In this document: positions 1 to 7,150 of the stretch, piece after piece
Numbering within the stretch: the first letter of the stretch is position 1
How the letters are laid out: each line of letters begins with the position of its first letter
From: Bacteroidales bacterium
Lineage (GTDB): Bacteria; Bacteroidota; Bacteroidia; Bacteroidales; JAADJA01
Assembly (NCBI GenBank): GCA_021107975.1
Contig: JAIORT010000604.1
Span: forward strand, 1-8,636
DNA length: 8,636 bases
Direction of reading: 5' to 3'
Translations under genes and position numbers: made by a program
Notes under the pieces: generated by a model
Database searches by the model: none
Told to the model about the DNA's origin: nothing
The model's input: the letters and a program-made list of their open reading frames with translations, nothing else

Positions 1-14
1 TTTGCCTTTTAAAT

Positions 15-1478
15 CTATCTTCTCCACCTTTCGGGTTCTGCCATTCTCACAATTTTCGGAGTGAAAGTTGCAAGAATGTCAACAAGGCTTTTTTGGTACG
101 ACATAACCTGATCAATATCCTTATATACTATAGGTGCTTCGTCAACATGTCCGCCGATTAATTCAATGCCTGCATCAGCAATCATTTTTTGCAGGTCATT
201 TCTACTTATTTTTTTAATTGCCTGTTTTCTCGATAAAACCCTGCCTGCTCCGTGTGAAGAAGAATTAAGGCTGGAAGGATTGGATTTGCCGCGAATAATA
301 AAGCCATGTCTTGTCATAGAGCCTGGAATGATACCAATATTTTCCTTTGCGGCAGGAGTGGCTCCCTTACGATGCACAATCACTTCCGTTCCGTCTTCAA
401 GCTTTTCTTTCCATGCAAAATTGTGATGATTTTCTATCATCCTCAATGGTTTCAAACCCAATTCTTTCCAAATTTTATTATGTATTTCATGATGATTATC
501 CGAAGCATAATCGCCGGCAAGATTCATTGCAATCCAGTATTCAATCCCTTCTTCCGAATCCAGGTCGAGCCATGAAAGATTCTTTGCCTGGTTGGGCAGA
601 TTCAGCTTTTGTTTGGCTATATCGGAATATATCTTAGCTATTTTGGCGCCAAAGCCCCTCGAACCCGAATGTGACAGCAGGGCTATATATTTTCCTTTGG
701 GGACATTTAACAAGTCATCATTTCCTGATACTTCAAGTATTCCCCATTCGGCAAAATGATTGCCTGCGCCTGATGTTCCGTGCTGACGGTAAGCCAGGTC
801 TTTTAAATCCCTGATCACTTTTGTTGCCTGCCATTCCTTTTTATCAAACAGGCGGCTATTGAAATGATCTTTTGTTTCACTGCCAACACCAAAAACAGTT
901 CTGCTGACAAGGGCTTTCTTTAATTTGTGTTTTTTCTGTTCAAATTTTTTAACAGGAATATTAAAAACCGACATGCACATGCGGCAGGCAATATCAACAC
1001 CAACAGCATAAGGAATAACGACATTGTTTTTCGTAGCAAGCACTCCGCCGATAGGCAAACCGTATCCGACATGGGCATCGGGCATTAAAGCTCCTGTTAG
1101 TGAAACGGGAAGACTCATAGCAATGTCCATTTGTTCCAATGCCCCTTCTTCAATCTGCTCTTTCCCGAAAATTTTATAGTACAGAGGTTTTTCATGAAGG
1201 TTAAGGATTGGGCTTTCTTCCTTTGTTTGTAATTTTTTAAGATCCGTTTGCTTTTCGGATTCATTGATTAATTCAGCTAATGGCTTTAAAGCATCATTCC
1301 TGCTTACAAATGGTTGAGGATTATTAATTATTTGTTTAAAAAGAGTTAAGACTTCCTCCTTTTTGTACTGCTTAGTTTTTATCAGCTTTTTCCCAACCCT
1401 GCCAAATTTTTTAATACGCTGAATATCATAAATTCCAAGTTTGTTAAAGTCAGCCTGTGTAAGTTTTTCTTTTGTCAT
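15..1478 (-). CDS. rtcB: RtcB-family RNA-splicing ligase (divergent subfamily)
   Basis: The 487-residue product belongs to the RtcB family of cytoplasmic, GTP- and Mn-dependent ligases, which join RNA 3'-phosphate or 2',3'-cyclic phosphate ends to 5'-OH ends in RNA repair or tRNA splicing. Visible motifs, in order: MPDAHVGYGLPIGG (132-145); GVDIAC with metal ligands D162 and C165; GAGNHFAEWG with N240, H241 and E244; SHSGSRGFG with H270; ENHHNF with H351/H352; RKGAT (370-374); PGSM (385-388); and SSSHGAGR, whose H409 matches the histidine that is guanylylated in characterised RtcB. All metal and nucleophile positions look intact. Differences from the classical form are IACRM where GCGM is usual, SMTRHG where SMGTAS is usual, a long lysine-rich N-terminal stretch (about 1-95), and a C-terminus ending ERWRR instead of the usual Lys-Gly. 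The ATG overlaps the upstream lipoprotein stop (TAATG), so translation is probably coupled. The family is secure; the exact RNA substrate is not known. Confidence 0.93.
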   Translation of the reverse strand: MTKEKLTQADFNKLGIYDIQRIKKFGRVGKKLIKTKQYKKEEVLTLFKQIINNPQPFVSRNDALKPLAELINESEKQTDLKKLQTKEESPILNLHEKPLYYKIFGKEQIEEGALEQMDIAMSLPVSLTGALMPDAHVGYGLPIGGVLATKNNVVIPYAVGVDIACRMCMSVFNIPVKKFEQKKHKLKKALVSRTVFGVGSETKDHFNSRLFDKKEWQATKVIRDLKDLAYRQHGTSGAGNHFAEWGILEVSGNDDLLNVPKGKYIALLSHSGSRGFGAKIAKIYSDIAKQKLNLPNQAKNLSWLDLDSEEGIEYWIAMNLAGDYASDNHHEIHNKIWKELGLKPLRMIENHHNFAWKEKLEDGTEVIVHRKGATPAAKENIGIIPGSMTRHGFIIRGKSNPSSLNSSSHGAGRVLSRKQAIKKISRNDLQKMIADAGIELIGGHVDEAPIVYKDIDQVMSYQKSLVDILATFTPKIVRMAEPERWRR

Positions 1479-1480
1479 TA
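1476..1480 (-). promoter_or_regulatory. TAATG stop/start overlap (translational coupling site)
   Basis: On the minus strand the lipoprotein stop TAA and the RtcB start ATG share one base. No purine-rich Shine-Dalgarno sequence is visible in the preceding bases (GTGAAAGCTGAA). This points to termination-reinitiation from the lipoprotein gene as the source of RtcB translation, and it is the main reason to accept this ATG as the start. Confidence 0.7.
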
Positions 1481-3265
1481 TTCAGCTTTCACTTCAATAT
1501 TGTCAACCCGCCAGGTAGCTGACATATCGTTGGTTGAAGTATATTGAAATGCCACATAAACATTCTGACCGGTATAAGATGAAATGCTGACATTGCCTGA
1601 TCCGGTCCATGTAAAGCTGCCTGTAGAAAGTGTAGCTGATAAGGTAGTCCATGTTGCATTATTCGGATTGCCCATTCCATCATAATCTGTTGAGATTTTT
1701 ATTTCTATTGGATTTCCGTCATAATTTTTGGCTGTTTCAAAAGTCAATGTTGCCGATGAATAGGCTGACAAATCCATTGCAGGAGAAATAAGCCAGTCAT
1801 TATTAGTGTGGCTTCCGCTTTCAAAGCCGGTCATTTCAGCGCAAGGAGAATCATCGGGACCATAATTATTATCACGATCCCACACCTGTGTGCCAAGTAA
1901 GCTGATTCTTTCCCATACGCCCCAGCTATCATCAAAGTTCTCAGAAAATACAGTGGTTCCTCCTCCGCCACCGCTATTAATAATTACATCATCTACCCTG
2001 ATAGAAGTAGATTCTGAATCGCTTCCTTTATATTTAAAAGCGATAGCAACATTTCCAATGAAATCAGCAAGTGAAACGGCTCCTGATTCAACCCAGTTAT
2101 TATCACCGCTACCTGCATTTACCAAATTAGCTGAAAGCTCAGTCCATGTTGCTGTTTCAAAGTTAGTGCCATCAAAATCGGTAGAACCCATTACTGTAAT
2201 TGGTTCATTTCCTGAATGCGCCCAAAAAGCCATTGCAGTTTTAAAAGATAATTCTTTATCACCATTTGTGTTAATTACCGGGGGTGTGATAAGCCAGGTT
2301 TCCATATTGCTTAATCCTGAGTTATACCCGGTTGCCTGGGCATATTTTTCACTTTGATAAGTTTTGCCTTGCCATCTTCTATCACCGGCAACTTTAATAT
2401 TGGTCCAGCCGGTTAAATTCACATCGGTATAATTTTCCACCGAATCAAAATTCTCATTTACTTCTGCAACAGGATCAATAGGATCGCCGCCACCGCCGCC
2501 ACATCGGTTGCCGGTAAGCTGGACTTCATTGATACTTCTGATCACAAGTTGAGCCTCTCCATTATATACGCTTGCAATAGCAACCAAAGAGCCATTTCCT
2601 TCGGGAAGAGTGTCGCTGGCAAAGTTGGCATAACCACTGGTTCGAATAATAATAGTATTACCGTCACAATCTTCAAGCATTCTGTTTACATCCTCATTAT
2701 TAACAGCATCGGCAAAAGTAGTTCCCAGTTCTGAATCCATAAATTGAACCTCCTCAAGAAGTACAGGCCTCGATTGATAATAGTCAGTGTTTGTCGCTAT
2801 TTGATTTATAGTAACAACTTCCGGTTCAATAAAGTGATTAACTGCGATTTTATAAATATTATCACCAACATCTAAATTACTAATTTGATAAAGATCGTGG
2901 TAAACACTAACTACAACATCGGCTAACAAAATGCGTATTGAATCACCAAGGCATAATCCACCTGGATTGAAAAATTGCAGTTGAATAGCACCGGTTTCGT
3001 CCTGAATATATGAACTCTCATAAATATTTCCTGAAGATTCATCCATAACTACCGTTGCAAAAAGTGAATAATTTGGAATAATCTTATAAGCACCGCCAAG
3101 TTCAATATACATCTGTTTAAGTTCTGCTATGGTAAGCACCTTTTCAGGATCGTATGGAATTGTGGAATAAGGCGGTTCATCGGGTATTTCTTTTACACAA
3201 CCGGTTATTAAAATTGTTAATCCTGCTAACAAAACTGCTATTCCTGTTATTACTGATCTTTTCAT
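1478..3265 (-). CDS. Outer-membrane lipoprotein with DUF5689 domain and two choice-of-anchor-J domains
   Basis: The 595-residue precursor has a lipoprotein signal: basic MKR, a hydrophobic stretch, then lipobox ITGC with Cys23 as the lipidated residue. The following VKEIPDE is lysine/acid-rich, which weakly resembles the Bacteroidota signal that sends lipoproteins to the cell surface. Residues about 40-252 match DUF5689 (VLTIAELK, then SSYIQDETGAIQLQF, ending IRSINEVQL), which looks OB-fold-like. Two jelly-roll modules of the cleaved-adhesin/choice-of-anchor-J type follow, at about 268-430 and 437-595. Both begin with an ENFD motif, contain WLI(T/S)P and STD(F/Y)DG, and end RVDD/RVDN. Glycine runs at 256-260 and 432-436 separate the three domains. 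There is no type IX secretion tail. The gene lies 37 nt behind the receptor gene with no terminator-like hairpin between, so it is probably co-transcribed and may act as the receptor's surface partner, as SusD-like proteins do, though it is not SusD-like in sequence. The ligand is unknown. Confidence 0.88.
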   Translation of the reverse strand: MKRSVITGIAVLLAGLTILITGCVKEIPDEPPYSTIPYDPEKVLTIAELKQMYIELGGAYKIIPNYSLFATVVMDESSGNIYESSYIQDETGAIQLQFFNPGGLCLGDSIRILLADVVVSVYHDLYQISNLDVGDNIYKIAVNHFIEPEVVTINQIATNTDYYQSRPVLLEEVQFMDSELGTTFADAVNNEDVNRMLEDCDGNTIIIRTSGYANFASDTLPEGNGSLVAIASVYNGEAQLVIRSINEVQLTGNRCGGGGGDPIDPVAEVNENFDSVENYTDVNLTGWTNIKVAGDRRWQGKTYQSEKYAQATGYNSGLSNMETWLITPPVINTNGDKELSFKTAMAFWAHSGNEPITVMGSTDFDGTNFETATWTELSANLVNAGSGDNNWVESGAVSLADFIGNVAIAFKYKGSDSESTSIRVDDVIINSGGGGGTTVFSENFDDSWGVWERISLLGTQVWDRDNNYGPDDSPCAEMTGFESGSHTNNDWLISPAMDLSAYSSATLTFETAKNYDGNPIEIKISTDYDGMGNPNNATWTTLSATLSTGSFTWTGSGNVSISSYTGQNVYVAFQYTSTNDMSATWRVDNIEVKAE

Positions 3266-3302
3266 TACTTTATATTTAAGTATTAGTTATTTGAACCAAA
3301 AT

Positions 3303-5840
3303 TTAAAATCTAAAATTTATATTGAGATAATACTGTCGTCCATACAGGTAAAAATATTTTGGCGGAAATTTATTAATATCAAATGGATTATAACGATACT
3401 GCTCGAATCCGCCGAAAGCAAAATCCTGATTATCGAGCAGGTTGTTAACACTAAAGTTTACTGAGATATAATATTTATAATCAATTCTCCACGATTTTCC
3501 GATATACGCATCAATTGTAAAATTTGATTTGAATCTTTCCTGTTCTAATACAGTTTCTCTGTAGGGATAATCAGGCGTATAGTTAGTAACTGCTTCCGCT
3601 GTCCTGCGGTCCGGATTAATATCAATGTAAATATTATCGTAATAATTAAAATTAAATCCGGCAAAAATGTATTTTGAAGAAAAATATTTTACTCCGGCTG
3701 AAACTGCCGTTTGAGGAAACCCGCCAACCTTATAATTTTTCAGGTAAACAGTACGATTGCTCAACACCATAGCATTGTTATCAACTGATATGGTAGCTGA
3801 AGGGCGTGAATCATAATAATACTCTCCTGTTGCTAATACGCCAAACAAAGTAAAATTCTGTGATACTTTTCCCTCAATAGCTGCTTCCACGCCGTAATGA
3901 ATTTTATCAACGCCTGTCATCTGATAGTTTACAAAACTTCGCAAAACATCATGGTAATAACTCCTGGCATATATCTGGTCAACAAATTTTGTGTAATAAA
4001 ATGTTGCCCTGGCTTTAATATATGGAGACCTGAAAATATAACTAACATCTCCTGACATTATCTTTTCATTTGTAAGGTTGTCAACAACCTGGTTCCTGGT
4101 ACGGGGTGAAATATAAGCTGTCCTGAAAAACGGAGCACGTGTAAGATACATTGCATTTGCATCAACAAAATGCCTTCCGGTTATTTTATATATTGCACCG
4201 CCTTTCAACCCATAATTAGTAAAACTTTGTTTCTTTGAATCGCCGTAAGAGTTATCGGGGAATTTTCCGTTTCTCATGTGCCCAGTCCTCCAGAACTGAT
4301 CAAACGAAAGTTCGCCTCCAACAAAAAAATCTACTTTACCATAAGAAAAATCACCCTGGACAAAAAGATTATATTTGTTAATAGTACCTGTATAATCATA
4401 ACCAAATTTATCACCCTCTTTTATTATTTGGTTTGGATGGTTAAGGTCGTTCTGGATTTCCGGCGAGTATTTCGGGAAATCTCTTTCTGCATATTTATCA
4501 ATATTCAGATAAAAATCACCTCCTAAAAGGTCATCCACAACTTTAAACTTAAAGCCTTTATACCATGAAAGGTTAAGCCCTCCTGAGATAGTAACATTTT
4601 CATTCAGCTCTTTATTCAGATTTATGTTTGCCCCAACATGGCTTTTATCATAATGCCTGTCTTCGACAATATAGTTTGAGAGATGCCCGATATAAGTATT
4701 TCCTTCAATCCCGTTGGCATTCTCGACAGGATAGAGATTCTTTCTATTTATAAAATAAAATCGGTCCCAATTAATTTGCCTGAAGTTTTTATCATTTTCC
4801 CACTTATTTAAACGTTCTTCAGGGCTATACCTTCCAAAATCTTTATTATAACTCGGCAAGTTTTTATAATAATCAGGACGAGGATCAGCTACATCGTACC
4901 AGTCCAATGCAGTTCCTCCGCCTCTTCCAAAAGAATAATATACCGAAGAAGTAAGTGTTGTTTTTTCGTTCATTGTCCAGTAATGACTTAAAATAAACAT
5001 TGGCTGGTGATAATTATTTATCCTGGCATTCCGCTTTTCACCGTTCTGATAACCCCAGTAAGGATTATAATAGTTTGTTCCTGCTAAGTCATAAGCTTCC
5101 TGGACACTGACACCATTCTTGCCGCGTTTGTTTGGTGCACCAAAAGCAATCAATCCTATGCTGTGCGATTTGTTGATTTTTTTCTCAGCAGATAAAAAAT
5201 AGCTCCAGGCATCATAAAAAGTTCCTTCAACATAACCTTCCTGTGCCCATCTTCTTGAGCCGGAAAGAGTAAATGCCCAGCCATTGTCCATTAATCCGGT
5301 TGAGGCAAGAAACATTAACCTGTTTCTGTAACTTCTGTTTGTTGCTGAATAAGTGAATTTTTGCCCTTTACTGAAAGATGAAGCCCTGGTAACCATATTT
5401 GTTACGCCTCCTATTTCTCCGAAAGTATATTTTGAAGATGCAATACCGGTTTCAATTTCTTTATTTCTGACAGCATCATTCAATCCTCCCCAACTCGACC
5501 AGTACGCTCTTCCGGTTTCCATATCATTTAACGGTATGCCATTTATGAGCACGCTTGTGTTCTCCGAACTATACCCACGAATTTTAAACCTTGTTTGTCC
5601 AAAGACATATCCGGCAGTTGATACAAAAATGTCACGCGAAGATTGCAATAATCCGGATATTCCCTGGTCTATATCGTCATCTTCAAGTTCTGTTGCAAAA
5701 ACTGTTATTTGGGGAATGTAATCCTTGCTCGCCTTCAATAACAATGAGTCTTTAGTTTGAATAAACAAAGTGTCTTCCGTTTGAGCAAACAGAAATGTAA
5801 TATTAATAGTGAATAATAAAAGGATAAATATTTTTTTCAT
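3303..5840 (-). CDS. TonB-dependent outer-membrane receptor
   Basis: The 845-residue protein is a ligand-gated outer-membrane beta-barrel transporter powered by TonB-ExbBD. Residues 1-20 form a Sec signal peptide ending FAQ. A TonB-box-like stretch (PQITVFA, 43-49) leads into the plug domain at about 55-155, recognisable by FKIRGYSSENTSVLINGIPLND and the GEIGGVTNMVTR end. The remainder alternates aromatic-rich beta strands and ends in NINFRF, with the terminal Phe expected for barrel insertion. The N-terminal carboxypeptidase-regulatory-like domain common in Bacteroidota receptors (SusC type) is absent; only about 20 residues separate the signal peptide from the TonB-box region. It is the first gene of the minus-strand unit and diverges from a secreted nuclease gene. 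The plug and barrel do not reveal the substrate. Import of a nuclease product, or of a metal or phosphate-containing ligand, is inference from context. Confidence 0.93.
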   Translation of the reverse strand: MKKIFILLLFTINITFLFAQTEDTLFIQTKDSLLLKASKDYIPQITVFATELEDDDIDQGISGLLQSSRDIFVSTAGYVFGQTRFKIRGYSSENTSVLINGIPLNDMETGRAYWSSWGGLNDAVRNKEIETGIASSKYTFGEIGGVTNMVTRASSFSKGQKFTYSATNRSYRNRLMFLASTGLMDNGWAFTLSGSRRWAQEGYVEGTFYDAWSYFLSAEKKINKSHSIGLIAFGAPNKRGKNGVSVQEAYDLAGTNYYNPYWGYQNGEKRNARINNYHQPMFILSHYWTMNEKTTLTSSVYYSFGRGGGTALDWYDVADPRPDYYKNLPSYNKDFGRYSPEERLNKWENDKNFRQINWDRFYFINRKNLYPVENANGIEGNTYIGHLSNYIVEDRHYDKSHVGANINLNKELNENVTISGGLNLSWYKGFKFKVVDDLLGGDFYLNIDKYAERDFPKYSPEIQNDLNHPNQIIKEGDKFGYDYTGTINKYNLFVQGDFSYGKVDFFVGGELSFDQFWRTGHMRNGKFPDNSYGDSKKQSFTNYGLKGGAIYKITGRHFVDANAMYLTRAPFFRTAYISPRTRNQVVDNLTNEKIMSGDVSYIFRSPYIKARATFYYTKFVDQIYARSYYHDVLRSFVNYQMTGVDKIHYGVEAAIEGKVSQNFTLFGVLATGEYYYDSRPSATISVDNNAMVLSNRTVYLKNYKVGGFPQTAVSAGVKYFSSKYIFAGFNFNYYDNIYIDINPDRRTAEAVTNYTPDYPYRETVLEQERFKSNFTIDAYIGKSWRIDYKYYISVNFSVNNLLDNQDFAFGGFEQYRYNPFDINKFPPKYFYLYGRQYYLNINFRF

Positions 5841-5877
5841 ATTATGTATCTTAAACCCGAAAAAAATTGATGGGAAG

Positions 5878-5904
5878 CAAAATTAATTAAAATGCTTTAT
5901 CAAA
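5878..5904 (-). promoter_or_regulatory. Bacteroidota-type promoter for the receptor-lipoprotein-rtcB unit
   Basis: Read on the minus strand, TAATTTTG at 5885-5878 fits the Bacteroidota -7 consensus TAnnTTTG. A TTTG at 5904-5901 could serve as the -33 element, although the 15-nt spacing is shorter than usual. Transcription would start near 5873, giving a leader of about 30 nt before the receptor ATG. This is a pattern match only. Confidence 0.5.
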
Positions 5905-5920
5905 GAATGAATATTAATAA

Positions 5921-5928
5921 TATTTTTG
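5921..5928 (+). promoter_or_regulatory. Bacteroidota-type -7 promoter element for the nuclease gene
   Basis: TATTTTTG fits TAnnTTTG. CTTTAT around 5895-5900 sits at about the right distance for a weak -33 element. A start near 5934 gives a leader of about 35 nt to the ATG at 5969, and would place the upstream in-frame TTG (5933) at or before the transcript start. The element lies about 36 bp from the oppositely directed one, so the two promoters could share a regulator. No clear operator palindrome is visible between them. Confidence 0.5.
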
Positions 5929-5968
5929 TTTTTTGAAATTTATACAGATACACTTAAAATATATTAAA

Positions 5969-7021
5969 ATGAAAAGATTGTTTTCTTTTACAATAACTGC
6001 CTTGCTGTTGGGCATGGTGTTCAGTCAAACCCTGTTTTCGCAGGAGGGAAAAAAATATAAAGTTGTCGGCATAGGATTCTATAACCTGGAAAACCTGTTC
6101 GATACAATTAATGATGTTGAATTATTAGTAAGCGAGGAATTTACTCCCGATGGACCAAAGCAATGGACTTCTGACAGGTATTATGAAAAACTCGGTAACA
6201 TGGCAGAAGTAATTTCACGTGTCGCAATTGATGTTACTCCTGATGGTATAGCTATTCTCGGAGTATCCGAGATAGAAAACCGGAGTGTTTTGGAAGATCT
6301 TGTTAAAGAGGACGCTATTGCAGGCAGGAACTATAAAATCGTTCATTACGACTCTCCTGACAGAAGAGGTGTGGATGTTGGATTGCTTTACAATCCTAAA
6401 TATTTTGAAGTTACCGCAAGTAAAAGCTATTTGTTCAGCATGGAAGACACAAGTTTTCGCTCACGTGATCAGTTGGTTGTTTCTGGTTTGCTTGATGGAG
6501 AAAAAATTCATATCATTGTTAATCACTGGCCATCCAGGAGTGGTGGTGAAAAAAAGAGCCGACCCAAAAGAAATGCTGCCGGCGACCTCTCACGCCATAT
6601 CGTTGATTCATTATTGAATTTGGATAAAAATGCCAAGATATTGGTTATGGGCGACCTGAATGATGACCCTGTGAACCCGAGCGTAAAAGAACATCTTAGA
6701 GCAAAAGGAAAAGAAAGCCAGTTGGAAGAAGGCGATTTGTTTAACCCGATGTATAAAATGTACCAGGATGGAATCGGCTCGCTTGCATATCGTGATTCAT
6801 GGAATATTTTTGACCAGGTCATTATCTCACAGGGATTACTCGGGAAAGACAAGTCGGATTATAAATTTCATAAAGCAAAGGTTTTTAATAATAATTTCCT
6901 GCTTCAAAAAGAAGGCAGGTATGCCGGTTATCCATTAAGAACATTCGGGGGTGGTGTTTACCTTGGCGGCTACAGCGACCATTTTCCGGTGTATATTTAT
7001 TTGATAAAAGAAGCTGATTAA
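5969..7021 (+). CDS. Secreted endonuclease/exonuclease/phosphatase-fold (DNase I-like) nuclease
   Basis: The frame stays open upstream to a TTG at 5933. The ATG at 5969 is preferred because it begins a clean signal peptide (MKRLF, hydrophobic core, probable cleavage after FSQ at 25) and leaves room for the promoter. The 350-residue product has the full DNase I-like motif set: FYNLENLFD with N39 and E41; GVSEIENR with metal ligand E101; RRGVDVGLLYN (132-142); VNHWPSRSGG with catalytic H186; MGDLNDDP with D229 and N231; DQV with D282; and the terminal YSDHFPV pair D337-H338. The length is normal for bacterial exported members. The family hydrolyses phosphodiester bonds with Mg2+ in nucleic acids or related phosphoesters; here the enzyme should act in the periplasm or outside the cell. 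The gene diverges from the receptor operon, which suggests it supplies the receptor's ligand. Its stop codon touches the left hairpin array. A phospholipase or inositol-phosphatase specificity cannot be excluded. Confidence 0.9.
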   Translation: MKRLFSFTITALLLGMVFSQTLFSQEGKKYKVVGIGFYNLENLFDTINDVELLVSEEFTPDGPKQWTSDRYYEKLGNMAEVISRVAIDVTPDGIAILGVSEIENRSVLEDLVKEDAIAGRNYKIVHYDSPDRRGVDVGLLYNPKYFEVTASKSYLFSMEDTSFRSRDQLVVSGLLDGEKIHIIVNHWPSRSGGEKKSRPKRNAAGDLSRHIVDSLLNLDKNAKILVMGDLNDDPVNPSVKEHLRAKGKESQLEEGDLFNPMYKMYQDGIGSLAYRDSWNIFDQVIISQGLLGKDKSDYKFHKAKVFNNNFLLQKEGRYAGYPLRTFGGGVYLGGYSDHFPVYIYLIKEAD

Positions 7022-7115
7022 TAGTCGGAGACTATCGTTTATTTGCGACGTAGTCTGGAGACTACGCCGAACGTTCGGCGTAGATTTTATCTACGTCGAA
7101 GTAGTTTGTAACTAC
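7021..7115. repeat. Left REP-like hairpin array (five hairpin units)
   Basis: This stretch is more GC-rich than its surroundings and is a run of short inverted repeats. H1 at 7021-7035 has stem ATAGTC/GACTAT with loop GGA. H2 at 7049-7066 has CGTAGTCT/AGACTACG around GG. A perfect 22-bp palindrome spans 7062-7083. H4 at 7074-7100 has a 12-bp stem, TTCGGCGTAGAT/ATCTACGTCGAA, with one G-T pair and loop TTT. H5 at 7101-7115 has GTAGTT/AACTAC with loop TGT. The stems of H2, H4 and H5 share GTAG on the 5' side and CTAC on the 3' side, and a (G/A)(C/T)CGAA tail follows several of them. A second copy of the array lies after the transposase in the same orientation. The array begins on the last base of the nuclease stop codon. 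Confidence 0.9.
7062..7083. repeat. 22-bp perfect palindrome joining hairpins H2 and H4
   Basis: CTACGCCGAAC is followed directly by its exact reverse complement, GTTCGGCGTAG. The palindrome uses the 3' arm of H2 and the 5' arm of H4, so it cannot form a cruciform at the same time as those hairpins. It looks like the junction of two repeat units placed tail to tail, as in bacterial interspersed mosaic elements. Confidence 0.9.
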
Positions 7116-7150
7116 CAAAAATATTTATCATTTTTTCAAAAATTTGAATT

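Noticed and set aside
1478..1900. Type IX secretion C-terminal sorting domain on the lipoprotein
   Set aside because: The C-terminus is the end of a jelly-roll module (RVDNIEVKAE) without the typical sorting-domain motifs, and the protein has a lipobox instead.
1890..2357. 155-codon plus-strand open frame opposite the lipoprotein gene
   Set aside because: It is antisense to a well-supported gene, is proline/serine-rich as expected from the complement of glycine-rich codons, and has no recognisable domain.
3395..3425. Possible stray REP fragment (CCGCCGAAAG) in the receptor gene
   Set aside because: Only a few bases match, there is no hairpin, and it lies in conserved coding sequence near the barrel end.
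5353..5721. 122-codon plus-strand open frame opposite the receptor plug region
   Set aside because: It is a shadow of the receptor coding sequence with no family resemblance or promoter.
5933..5968. In-frame TTG at 5933 as an upstream start for the nuclease, adding 12 residues
   Set aside because: It would put MKFIQIHLKYIK ahead of a good signal peptide and lies at or before the predicted transcript start. The ATG at 5969 gives a normal Sec leader.
6523..6852. 109-codon minus-strand open frame inside the nuclease gene
   Set aside because: It is antisense to the conserved catalytic motifs of the nuclease and has no independent support.
7101..7150. Intrinsic terminator formed by hairpin H5 and the following A/T-rich tract
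   Set aside because: The 6-bp stem is A/T-rich and is followed by CAAAAATATTTATC and not by a T run, so it does not fit a standard terminator in either direction.
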